Below the pieces are notes generated by a model that saw nothing but the letters and a program-made list of their open reading frames with translations, was not told the origin of the DNA and did not search any database. A stretch of DNA of 64,000 bases, taken from Pelotomaculum terephthalicicum JT (lineage in GTDB: Bacteria > Bacillota > Desulfotomaculia > Desulfotomaculales > Pelotomaculaceae). This document shows positions 8,818 through 17,232 of this stretch, one piece after another (the stretch's first letter is position 1; each line of letters begins with the position of its first letter). A program made the position numbers and the translations under genes. Where the stretch lies: NCBI RefSeq assembly GCF_022410535.1, contig NZ_JAKNBL010000015.1, positions 1-64,000 of the forward strand. The letters run 5' to 3'.

Positions 8818-11070
8818 TTATATATCCGTCCGGCTCACAATTTCAATTTTGTGCTCGCCCGAGTATACCAGGCCAAAGGGAGGAATTTGAATATCACCGC
8901 TTTGGGTTTTACGAATACCCGTGCCTTGCGCGTCCAGCCACAAGTCTTTAATGTATTCCACTCCGATAATATGGTTTATCGCCCCGTAAATGTCTCCTTT
9001 GGATACTGCGCGGCCGAACGGCCATCCCTTTGAACCGTCCGGCTGCTCCACCGGCTGGAACAACCGGTCAAGCGCCTGCACTATTTTTTTCGAATCAATC
9101 TTTGTATTAGGCGCGGTGACAACCGCTGCGTGCACCGTGACTTCAATATATTGCGGCGGTACAACATGCACTTCAGTCGTGATCAGCCTGTGCTTGTCCA
9201 GATGCCGCCGCACTGTTTCCAAAAAACCTTTGCTGGGAACAGGTTTTTTGGATTCGCCGTAGGGCACCACGACAACGGTTACCTGCGCGGGCGCCTTGTT
9301 TTGCGGATAATCCTTCAACCCCATTTCAAACAGGGGAATGGCTTTCACTTTTGCCACCCGGAGGCCGGGTGTGGTTTTGGCAATCTCTTCAAAATCCTGG
9401 CACGAGACGGCACGAAACTGTCTTTTTAACTGCCTGCGCACTCTTCGTTTGGCATCTTCCAAACTTTCCTTTCCGGTCCCGCCGGCAGCGTGATAATAGT
9501 TTGTCACGGTAATTGCCCGCAGTTCATCGGCTTGCCCCACGATCATATTTATCTCGTTTTCCTTGACATTGCCTCTTTTTCCGCCGCCCGTCCGGCAGGA
9601 AACAAGGCAAATGTTAGCTTGAGCGGCGCGTGGTGGAATCATCCCTCTTTCATTATCGCCGAATGATAATTCACCTGTCTCACTGTTCAAGGCAAAATGA
9701 AAGTCACCCGGCTTGGAGGCGTCAAAATCATCCACCATTTCCCAGTCCCGCCATATAAACTCATCAGACCCCGCCTTTTTCTCGCCAACCTGCAGCTTAA
9801 AACCGGATGGGATAATCCCCGGAACAGATGTATCGAAAATCTGGTGCGGCAGTCCGCTGCTTATGCCGGCAAACCGCTTGCCCGCAAACGAAGGCAAATG
9901 GGCAATCAGCCTGATATTGTCCCGCCCCCTTGGCGGAATAGCCCCGCATAATCCATTGCCGAATTTAATGATCACTTTCTTTTCAGTCATATTCCGTTCC
10001 AGCATATAACCTGAATCTTTGCTGTTTAGAATAGATAAATCTCCGGCAGCTTTCCAATACCGCCAGCCGTCCTCCTCATCCCGGACCTGTACCTCACAGT
10101 CCCCGTACAACGGCAGATTACCGCCGGCCTCAAAAATCATGTCCGGCTGTCCGCTGCTGGAAAATGAAACAACTTCGCTCAAGGTTTCACCCTGGACGGC
10201 GGATACCGTGTTCATCAAGATTCTGTCCAAACGAGGAGACAGTTCATATCCTTCTTCTTCAACTGTACAGCATATCCAGAAGCGGCTTTTGTCGTTCGCC
10301 GGATGGATCTTCACCGTTTTCATGGACGTGGGAACTTGAAACAGAATTCTTCCCCCACGCGACAGGTGAGCGGTTTCATCCCTGAGAACCAGCAGGGGAA
10401 GCCAGCCCGGCGCCGTACCCGGATCCGCTGATGCACTCCCATAGTATTTCCATGATACTCTCGCCGGAGGGACAAAATCCTTATCGTCATCCTCAGCAGC
10501 CCCTCTTGGGACCGGGTAGTCCTCGTATAATTTGATTGTTAAGAAAAGGCTCCGGCCGAGAGGCAATTCCCGGTCAAATCCGACATAAAACCGGCTGCCT
10601 TTTTTTGCTTCCCGTCCGAAAGCATAATACGAAACACCTTTGTTGCTGTCGGACGAGGTGCTGTCGACTGAATCCGCATCCGAAAACACAATGATTTTTT
10701 CAATCTGGGCCGCAACCAGCAATAAAGGCTCGGCGGTTTCAAAGGGTTGACCGGACGCCGACAGTTTAGTGCCCTTTGGAAGATACAATTCCCTGCTGAC
10801 GCCTGCAAAAGTTACATCGGCTTTCGCCGGAGCAGCGTCATTTGGCCTGGCTCCCATGAGTTTCAAGAACTTCAGCTCATTTTTTACGGTAATCCGGTTC
10901 AGATAATACTGCTGCATTTCCGCCAGCCAGGCAAAAAGCTCAATAAAAGTAACCCCGGGATCATGGTAATTCTCATCGGTCCACTGTGGTGACAGCTTGG
11001 GAATCGCTTTTTTCGATTCATCGACTATCTCTTTGAAATCTCTGTCGTCTAACTCGGGTAAGGGTAACAT
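8818..11070 (-). CDS. Putative baseplate assembly protein (TIGR02243, gpJ-like)
   Basis: A 750-residue protein beginning MLPLPELDDRDFKEIVDE with the motif DPGVTFIELFAWLAEM near residue 45. This is the signature of the TIGR02243 baseplate assembly family, related to phage P2 gpJ and Afp11/Afp12. The central part is beta-rich and the last about 250 residues carry the baseplate-J-like region (CQDFEEIAKTTPGLRVAKV). It should form the baseplate wedge together with the next, longer gpJ-like protein. It follows that gene by 33 bases and precedes the propeller-tail gene in the operon. Confidence 0.9.
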   Translation of the reverse strand: MLPLPELDDRDFKEIVDESKKAIPKLSPQWTDENYHDPGVTFIELFAWLAEMQQYYLNRITVKNELKFLKLMGARPNDAAPAKADVTFAGVSRELYLPKGTKLSASGQPFETAEPLLLVAAQIEKIIVFSDADSVDSTSSDSNKGVSYYAFGREAKKGSRFYVGFDRELPLGRSLFLTIKLYEDYPVPRGAAEDDDKDFVPPARVSWKYYGSASADPGTAPGWLPLLVLRDETAHLSRGGRILFQVPTSMKTVKIHPANDKSRFWICCTVEEEGYELSPRLDRILMNTVSAVQGETLSEVVSFSSSGQPDMIFEAGGNLPLYGDCEVQVRDEEDGWRYWKAAGDLSILNSKDSGYMLERNMTEKKVIIKFGNGLCGAIPPRGRDNIRLIAHLPSFAGKRFAGISSGLPHQIFDTSVPGIIPSGFKLQVGEKKAGSDEFIWRDWEMVDDFDASKPGDFHFALNSETGELSFGDNERGMIPPRAAQANICLVSCRTGGGKRGNVKENEINMIVGQADELRAITVTNYYHAAGGTGKESLEDAKRRVRRQLKRQFRAVSCQDFEEIAKTTPGLRVAKVKAIPLFEMGLKDYPQNKAPAQVTVVVVPYGESKKPVPSKGFLETVRRHLDKHRLITTEVHVVPPQYIEVTVHAAVVTAPNTKIDSKKIVQALDRLFQPVEQPDGSKGWPFGRAVSKGDIYGAINHIIGVEYIKDLWLDAQGTGIRKTQSGDIQIPPFGLVYSGEHKIEIVSRTDI

Positions 11071-11103
11071 TTAACCCTCCTGTATTATTAAATTCAGGTA
11101 TTC

Positions 11104-14100
11104 TTACAACACTTTCACATCCACGCTGTGGCTTCCGTTGGTGACCATACCGTGGAGCAAATTAGCGAGATTGTTCGGATCCATTTCCGTTCTTAGATTA
11201 TCTTCAATTTTATAAACCGTCATGGAGACTTTTTCAACATGATTAACATTGCTGATGGACTTCAGCAACGCGTAAAAAATAGAAATATGCGGGCTTTGTC
11301 CAATTTCCCACCCGTTTCCGGTATTACCGCCCGTTAGTGGATCCAAATACTCGTTAAGCCTGTCCACCGCCTCTTTTTCCACCGGCGCGACATTTTCCAC
11401 TTCCTTGACAACAAGCACCGCGTAAACAGATATCTCCAGGAAGGCCGGTTTAATTACCTGAATTTTACCTGGGAATGACAAAGTGCCGGATGTCCGCTCC
11501 ATGACATACCTTTCCACTTGCTGCCTTAACTCAGGGAAGACAGCCAAACCGGCGTTTCCTCCTTTGGGCAGAATCACAATCGCAACACAACCGGTTTCTT
11601 TTTTCATTTGCAGGTTGATATTCGGCAAGCACTTAACTCTCGCAATATTTTGGGAAGCCTGCCTGACCAGCCACTCAAAATCCTCAGCTGTCACCGCCCG
11701 GTTGCGGTGCTTCAAAATTTGCGGACCGCGTCTTAAAGCATTCGCCACCGTCTCCATATCGCACCCGCCGCCGGCAGGCTCCGGGTTGAACACTTCGTCA
11801 ACAAAAGCAATCGAATTTTGAAGGTTTTTAATCTCGAACGGCCCCACGTTCCCTTTTGTGCCGCCCCCAATGCTATACTTCACCTTGATATTTTTCACAT
11901 CTGACAAGGGTGGTATTTTACCGTTCTTACCGTCTCCGAAATAAATCTTTCCTAAAGAGCGGTCAATGACATAATGCCGGTCCTCCGGCCCGGAATCAAG
12001 AAAATCATCGACAGGATGCCATTTGATCCAGAACTCGGTTGTCCTTCCCTCGCCATCCTTAATTTCGCTCACGGAAAACAGTTCATTATCAACAAAAAGC
12101 TTCTTCTCCGCCTCCGTCAGATACCTGGCCTCGTTTACCCAAACCTCCCCGGAAATCACCGGCAAGGCCGCCAGTTGGCATACTTTGTTGATTTCACCGG
12201 CTAACTCAGGCGCTTCATTCTTTATGCTTACCTGCTGCGTCACTCTCGTTGAGTTCATATAGATTCCTTTAACAATAGGAGCGGCCGGTTTTTGCTCCAG
12301 TTCGAATTTACCGTCACGATTCACGGCGCGGATCCAAAATAATTCCTGGCCAAAAACACTGCTTCTGACAAAATCAGACGGCCCTGCGAAAACAACAGTA
12401 CCGCTCCTGGTGAATCCTCTTGTTTCGTCCACTGTCTTCAATACCGACCACTCTGCAGTCTCTGCAGCGCTGCCGTTGCTTCTCAGATACTCCCACTCAA
12501 TAAAAGGCAAATCCTCACCAGCGTATTTTTGATCTTTTATAGAAAAAAACATACTAACCGGCCCTTTCAGAGGCGGCGAAGCAAACCCCAGGTAGAAAGA
12601 CGGATGCCTGCAAACCAGGCTTTGAAAAGGGAAAAACATATTTCCGGCATTTATCGCCTCTTCCGTCATGTCCCGGTATTCCACATTGTTGTACGTCAGA
12701 CAATGCTCGATTGGGTGCTTCTTGTTATTCACAAATTCATATTTTAAAACAATACCTTCGAGCCACGGCGAGCGGTAAACCGAATTGGCCGCGTAATTAT
12801 TTTGAATGCTTGTTATACGCGCCCTGATCCAATAATTATATTGCTCGTTGACAAAAGTCTCTTCCAGGTCGGCCGGACACTTGAAAACGATACTCTGTTC
12901 CTGATCCGCCTGCCGGTAAAAAATTTCCTCGTATTTTTTATCAAATGAAAGCCTTACCCAGCCATTGCCGTTCCAATACTCCCACGCTACCGCCGTTACA
13001 GCCACTTCCGCCGTCTTGAGGGGTACTTCCATTTCCTCTTGTTTCATCACCAATTTCCAATCGGTTGGCTCAGCTGCACTGTCTGTCAGACTGTTGGCAA
13101 CATGTTTTAAATTAAACCGGAGACTAACATCAGCGCCCTTTTTGGAAAACACCTCCTGACTGGACAGGTAAAAGGCGTCATATTGGACAAAGTACTGGCC
13201 GAATGGATAAAACCCGGTCAGATCCTGCTGGACGTCGTTATAAAATACCATATCCGGTTCAATGCCCTTACGGTTTTCAACGTCGTAAAAAGCCACCCCG
13301 GCACCCACGCCGTCTATTTCAATGTCACAAATGCCTGCTACTTTTTCTGCTTTGGCCCTGCACCTAATCCACCTGCTGAAGCTCCCTCCCACAGATGCCT
13401 GCTTAATTTGCAGCCGTTTAGTTTTCTTTAAAATTACCTTATTCCCGTCGGCCGACACTTCATCAAAAGCCTGCCAGCCGGTTTCCCCGATGTATGCCCA
13501 TTCCGTGTATTCTAAATCAACTAATTTGGCGCAAATCGAAGGCTCCTTAAATCTCTTCAGCGAGTTTCTGAACTCCAGTTCCACCACGGCAGTGTCTTTG
13601 ATATTGAACAAATCGCCGTGCCCCAAATACAAACTGTGCTCCTGCAGGTTAAGCGCGTGCGGAAAATCCAATAAAGCAAACGGCGGCTTATCCTTTTTCC
13701 CCGGATCACCCAGGCATTCATCCGGTATTTTACAAATATAATCCAGCTTGGAACTCACATTGTACGCCGCGACAGGGTAGGCGGGTGTCGCCAGAATGCT
13801 GCCGTCGGTTTCAAACACAACAGGTTCATCCCCCTCCGGAACATCCGCGGAAACCTGCGTTCCCGCGGGAATCAGCACCGGTTTTTCCGCCCCCTCGCTC
13901 AACTTGAAGGTAACGTAAGCGCGCGCGGGCTTGGCCGGGAGAACGGGGAAATTAAACATATTTACAAACGCCATAAAATTCTTCGCGGCTACCTGGTTAA
14001 AACGCTTGATATTTTCCTGGAACATCCCGGCGAATATCAAAAAAAGCGCCGTGCCCGGATCGGGATCTTCCGGCGAAAACCTCCATTCCGGCGTGTAATA

Positions 14101-14169
14101 TGGATATAATTTAGCCATTTGTTTAATTAACGCGTCTAGATCTCTTTGATCGATTACCGGCGGCTGCAT
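11104..14169 (-). CDS. Large baseplate J-like wedge protein (Afp11/12-like)
   Basis: A 1,021-residue baseplate wedge protein. The N-terminus has LIKQMAKLYPYYTPEWRF and DPGTALFLIFAGMFQENIKR, the same architecture as the following gene but longer. The baseplate-J region is near the C-terminus (ALRRGPQILKHRNRAVTAED, QNIARVKCLPNINL). I place the start at the ATG at 14,169, preceded by AAGGGGAGC; the frame is open further upstream to 14,229, where it overlaps the gp25 gene, but no better ribosome site is visible there. Two large J-like wedge genes in tandem after gp25 is the usual eCIS arrangement. Confidence 0.9.
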   Translation of the reverse strand: MQPPVIDQRDLDALIKQMAKLYPYYTPEWRFSPEDPDPGTALFLIFAGMFQENIKRFNQVAAKNFMAFVNMFNFPVLPAKPARAYVTFKLSEGAEKPVLIPAGTQVSADVPEGDEPVVFETDGSILATPAYPVAAYNVSSKLDYICKIPDECLGDPGKKDKPPFALLDFPHALNLQEHSLYLGHGDLFNIKDTAVVELEFRNSLKRFKEPSICAKLVDLEYTEWAYIGETGWQAFDEVSADGNKVILKKTKRLQIKQASVGGSFSRWIRCRAKAEKVAGICDIEIDGVGAGVAFYDVENRKGIEPDMVFYNDVQQDLTGFYPFGQYFVQYDAFYLSSQEVFSKKGADVSLRFNLKHVANSLTDSAAEPTDWKLVMKQEEMEVPLKTAEVAVTAVAWEYWNGNGWVRLSFDKKYEEIFYRQADQEQSIVFKCPADLEETFVNEQYNYWIRARITSIQNNYAANSVYRSPWLEGIVLKYEFVNNKKHPIEHCLTYNNVEYRDMTEEAINAGNMFFPFQSLVCRHPSFYLGFASPPLKGPVSMFFSIKDQKYAGEDLPFIEWEYLRSNGSAAETAEWSVLKTVDETRGFTRSGTVVFAGPSDFVRSSVFGQELFWIRAVNRDGKFELEQKPAAPIVKGIYMNSTRVTQQVSIKNEAPELAGEINKVCQLAALPVISGEVWVNEARYLTEAEKKLFVDNELFSVSEIKDGEGRTTEFWIKWHPVDDFLDSGPEDRHYVIDRSLGKIYFGDGKNGKIPPLSDVKNIKVKYSIGGGTKGNVGPFEIKNLQNSIAFVDEVFNPEPAGGGCDMETVANALRRGPQILKHRNRAVTAEDFEWLVRQASQNIARVKCLPNINLQMKKETGCVAIVILPKGGNAGLAVFPELRQQVERYVMERTSGTLSFPGKIQVIKPAFLEISVYAVLVVKEVENVAPVEKEAVDRLNEYLDPLTGGNTGNGWEIGQSPHISIFYALLKSISNVNHVEKVSMTVYKIEDNLRTEMDPNNLANLLHGMVTNGSHSVDVKVL

Positions 14170-14191
14170 AATGCTCCCCTTAGCCTTAGGA

Positions 14192-14599
14192 TTATTTGGT
14201 GCCCTCATATATATAAAACGGGTAAACAAGGTTAAAAAGGTTATTCGTTGTACGCACTACATACTGAATATTGATGAGCAGTTTCCCCGGGTTCTCCCGG
14301 TCAAAATCCGCATTTACTTCAACATCGTCAACTCGCGGCTCCCAAAGCATAATCGCGTCTTTAACGTCGGACTCAAGCAGTCTTAACGAAGTAACGTCCG
14401 TCAGGCCGAAAATATATTTATGAATGTCGCAGCCAAAGCCCGGACGCATTACCCGCTCTCCTTTAGCTGTTGACAAAATAATACGAATTGCTTCAGAGAT
14501 GTCTTCCTCATACTCCGACATCATGATCCGGCCGGTTACGGGATCCACTTGCACAGGAAATTTCCAACCTTTTCCCAAAAAACCTTTGGACATAGCCAT
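14192..14599 (-). CDS. GPW/gp25-family baseplate wedge protein
   Basis: A 135-residue protein matching the gp25 family of T4 and the Afp9 type. Visible family features are the N-terminal GWKFPVQVDPVTGRI, EDISEAIRIILSTAKGERVM, the RPGFGC motif, and a C-terminal IQYVVRTTNNLFNLVYPFY. In contractile tails gp25 joins the wedge to the sheath initiator ring. Here it comes after an intergenic repeat that separates it from the spike gene and before the large wedge gene. Confidence 0.93.
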   Translation of the reverse strand: MAMSKGFLGKGWKFPVQVDPVTGRIMMSEYEEDISEAIRIILSTAKGERVMRPGFGCDIHKYIFGLTDVTSLRLLESDVKDAIMLWEPRVDDVEVNADFDRENPGKLLINIQYVVRTTNNLFNLVYPFYIYEGTK

Positions 14600-14619
14600 A
14601 ACCTACTTTTTAGAGTAAT

Positions 14620-14763
14620 CAGAATTCAGTAGTCAGGCTCCCATGAAGCTTCGCTTCACCATCAAATAGCTGAAAATGGTAATGATTTATTTTCAGGGCA
14701 GAATAATACAAGACATAAACCATTATTTTATTCTGACTCCTGACTACTGACTACTGCATTCAG
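14620..14763. repeat. Dispersed intergenic repeat, copy A
   Basis: Non-coding element between the spike and gp25 genes. Its core at 14,632-14,693 (62 bases) matches, with about three mismatches and in opposite orientation, positions 40,713-40,774. Its outer ends (AGAATTCAGTAGTCAG at the left, CTGACTACTGACTACTG at the right) are imperfect inverted copies of each other and resemble the ends of the element at 47,135-47,226. It is MITE-like in layout: short, non-coding, with inverted ends. Confidence 0.75.
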
Positions 14764-15476
14764 TTGATTTTCACCATTGAGCCCTGGATGTTCATTATAC
14801 CGCTGGATTTAATATTCATCATGCCGCCGGCTTCAATATCCAACATTTGCGCCTTGATTTTAAGCTGCGCGGCACTCTCTATCTTAATGCCGCTGGCATC
14901 AATCGCTATAGAATTAGAACCGGCTTTTATTGTTATTTTCATATCACTTTTAACGCTTATCTCATTGCTTGCCCCGTCAATAGTAATTTGATTGTTGCCG
15001 CTTTTTATTTGAATCTTGCCGTTTCCCGCATCATCCATCAGGATAATTTGCCCTTTTTGGGTTTTAACCTCTATTTTTTCTTTACCGGACTCATCGCCGA
15101 AAATCAACTCGTGCCCGCTGCGGGATTTGAACTTGCGAATATTATTCTTCCCGTCGGCATTGTCTTCCGGAGGTTTTTCCTTTGAGTTCCACAGCATGCC
15201 GATTACATACGGCTGCCGGACGTCAGCGTCATGAAAGGCCACCAGCACTTCGTCTCCCACTTCGGGCAGGAAAAAGCTTCCCCTGCTGCTGCCGGCCATC
15301 AACGTCGCCACTCTCGCCCAGCCGGTTTCGTTCTCGCACTCCCTGATTGGCAGTTTCAGCTTCACCCTGCCCAGTTTTTCCGGGTCCTTGTTATTGGTCA
15401 CAACACCGACTAATACTCCATATAATTTCCGGTTCATCGGTTTGTTCACGCTAGAGAGCGAGTCGTATAAGCTCAA
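14760..15476 (-). CDS. Spike protein (gpV/VgrG-type, Afp8 C-terminal half)
   Basis: A 238-residue protein with an OB-fold-like N-terminal domain (YGVLVGVVTNNKDPEKLGRV, GSFFLPEVGDEVLVAFHDAD), followed from about residue 110 by a repetitive strand pattern (KIQIKSGNNQITIDG, KITIKAGSNSIAIDASG, MMNIKSSGIMNIQG) typical of the triple-stranded beta-helix spike. It should trimerise into the central spike. Its ATG overlaps the stop of the hub gene by four bases (ATGA), so hub and spike are translationally coupled; in Afp and VgrG both are parts of one polypeptide. The beta-helix ends without any PAAR extension. Confidence 0.92.
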   Translation of the reverse strand: MSLYDSLSSVNKPMNRKLYGVLVGVVTNNKDPEKLGRVKLKLPIRECENETGWARVATLMAGSSRGSFFLPEVGDEVLVAFHDADVRQPYVIGMLWNSKEKPPEDNADGKNNIRKFKSRSGHELIFGDESGKEKIEVKTQKGQIILMDDAGNGKIQIKSGNNQITIDGASNEISVKSDMKITIKAGSNSIAIDASGIKIESAAQLKIKAQMLDIEAGGMMNIKSSGIMNIQGSMVKIN

Positions 15477-16570
15477 AATGCATTCCCTCCGATAGTAAAA
15501 GCCGTGAAGTAGCCTGAATCGTCAACGGTATGAGTCGCGGACTTGAGGTAATAAACCTGGTTCAGCTTGCTTCCGGCGCCCGCCACTTTAATATACTTGC
15601 CCGCCCTGATTTCTGGAAGGCCGATGGACTCCCCGCTGCCGGAAACAAGCTGCATCGCCCGTTCATTCAGTACGGCGGTAGCTTTTTCATCAGCGTCGGC
15701 CTTTGAGGTTACGTTTGTATAGATATAATCCTTGGCGTTTGGACATATTTCGCTCAAAATAGCGGGGCCTGTTTTGGCACCATTTCCCAGTTTATTAACG
15801 CTGCCTGACACGCCGGCGATTTCTTCTTTCTTTTTTTCATCGTAACCCCTCACATCAACTTTCGCTATCTGGTCGACAATGTCAATCTCAACCGATAAAT
15901 TGTGCAGGTTCTTACCCAACTCCAGCGTGATAACCGGCGTTTTGTCCTGGTGCGGTTTCCGGAAGTACGCTGTTTTCCCGGCCACGAAAAATTCATAATT
16001 ATTTTCCCGGGCCATCCACGACAGGAACTGGTAGTCCGTGGCGCGGCTCTGTTCGACAATATCGTAAACCACACTGGTGGTGTCCACACTGGTTTTCAAC
16101 GCATATTCGCCGGCGATGGCGCTGACCACTTCACTGTGCTTTTTATTCATCCAGGAGCGTGACTTAACTCCCCTCATCATTTTAAAGGTGGCATCCATGC
16201 CGCCGACAGTTATTGTCGGATTGCCGTCCGGCGGAAAATCAATCTTAACGGAAGTGATTAAACCGATAAAAACTGTCTCCAGCTTGTCCGCGTAGCCCAT
16301 GGTGATTTCAATATTTTTCCCCGCGGAAAAATATTGATCGAGCCAATCAAAATCCCTGTTCACGGCATTATAAGCGTTGATTACCGTAAACGAAAAAGAA
16401 TCGGCCTTTTCAACACTTGTATCCACCTTAACACTGTTGATTCCGACACCCTGGCCAACCAGATCCTCGCCCTCGACCCTGACTTTGAAATAAGGCGCGT
16501 AGAAATCCCGGTATTTTCCGGCCAGTTCGTCAAAACCGTAGCTGTTGTTGTTTAAACTCACATCACCCAT
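15473..16570 (-). CDS. Baseplate hub protein (phage late control gene D/gp27-like)
   Basis: A 365-residue protein of the gpD/gp27 family (N-terminal half of Afp8/VgrG). Recognisable parts are APYFKVRVEGEDLVGQGVGI, the KIDFPPDGNPTITVGGMDA strand, and SRATDYQFLSWMARENNYEF. It forms the trimeric hub that accepts the tube above and the spike below. It starts 5 bases after the LysM gene; the GGAG that serves as its ribosome site lies at the end of that gene. The split of hub and spike into two coupled genes is common in eCIS loci. Confidence 0.92.
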   Translation of the reverse strand: MGDVSLNNNSYGFDELAGKYRDFYAPYFKVRVEGEDLVGQGVGINSVKVDTSVEKADSFSFTVINAYNAVNRDFDWLDQYFSAGKNIEITMGYADKLETVFIGLITSVKIDFPPDGNPTITVGGMDATFKMMRGVKSRSWMNKKHSEVVSAIAGEYALKTSVDTTSVVYDIVEQSRATDYQFLSWMARENNYEFFVAGKTAYFRKPHQDKTPVITLELGKNLHNLSVEIDIVDQIAKVDVRGYDEKKKEEIAGVSGSVNKLGNGAKTGPAILSEICPNAKDYIYTNVTSKADADEKATAVLNERAMQLVSGSGESIGLPEIRAGKYIKVAGAGSKLNQVYYLKSATHTVDDSGYFTAFTIGGNAF

Positions 16571-16575
16571 TTAGT

Positions 16576-17202
16576 CTACTCCAAAGGCGGCACTATCAGA
16601 TTCATGCCCGGCTCTAAAATCCTCGGGTTGTCAATGCCATTGGCCCTGGCAATTTCTCTCCAGAAACGCGGGTCCTCATATTCCTCACCGGCAATCATCC
16701 AAAGATGCTCCCCTTGTTTCAACGTTCTTTGCTTTGTCCGGTCTGACGACTGCCGGGGTGTTTCCTTGAATTGCTCCACTATACTCTGACATTTATTAAA
16801 TGTAACATTTAATTTCGCTCTAACAGGAGTACCCGAGTCCAAAAACATGGTAAACTTCTGGGTAACGCTTACCACTACCCCTCGAAAGGACATCGGACCC
16901 CAAACAAATTTGCACATCGGCGGAGCATGAAGATCTTTGTCCACATTCAGTAAATTTGTTATCTGTGAAGAATAATTACGCACATCAATTCCCTTTTCGT
17001 ACGTGTCAAAAAATAACTCCATAGTCAATTTCGCGCCGTCGCCACTGACAAATTTGCCAATCGGCACGGAAAGCCCGGGAATTTTATGCCATTTAAAACT
17101 ATTAGCCATCTGGATCGTATACTCGTTCGGGTTGAACAAAACTTCAATTGTCTGTTGTCTTTTGCTTCTTTCTACGATAACCTTCGCTTTTTCAAGCGCC
17201 AC
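16576..17202 (-). CDS. LysM-containing inner-baseplate protein (Afp7-like)
   Basis: A 208-residue protein with an N-terminal CIS-tube-type domain (FNPNEYTIQMANSF, then a beta-rich part to about 140), and a C-terminal LysM-like module (LKQGEHLWMIAGEEYEDPRF, GIDNPRILEPGMNLIVPP). In Afp/PVC this protein sits between tube and hub. The start is GTG with GAGG seven bases upstream. It lies directly between the giant repeat protein and the hub gene, the expected order for Afp7 before Afp8. Confidence 0.92.
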   Translation of the reverse strand: MALEKAKVIVERSKRQQTIEVLFNPNEYTIQMANSFKWHKIPGLSVPIGKFVSGDGAKLTMELFFDTYEKGIDVRNYSSQITNLLNVDKDLHAPPMCKFVWGPMSFRGVVVSVTQKFTMFLDSGTPVRAKLNVTFNKCQSIVEQFKETPRQSSDRTKQRTLKQGEHLWMIAGEEYEDPRFWREIARANGIDNPRILEPGMNLIVPPLE

Positions 17203-17232
17203 TTTTTACCTCATTCCCTCCATAGTTTTCAG

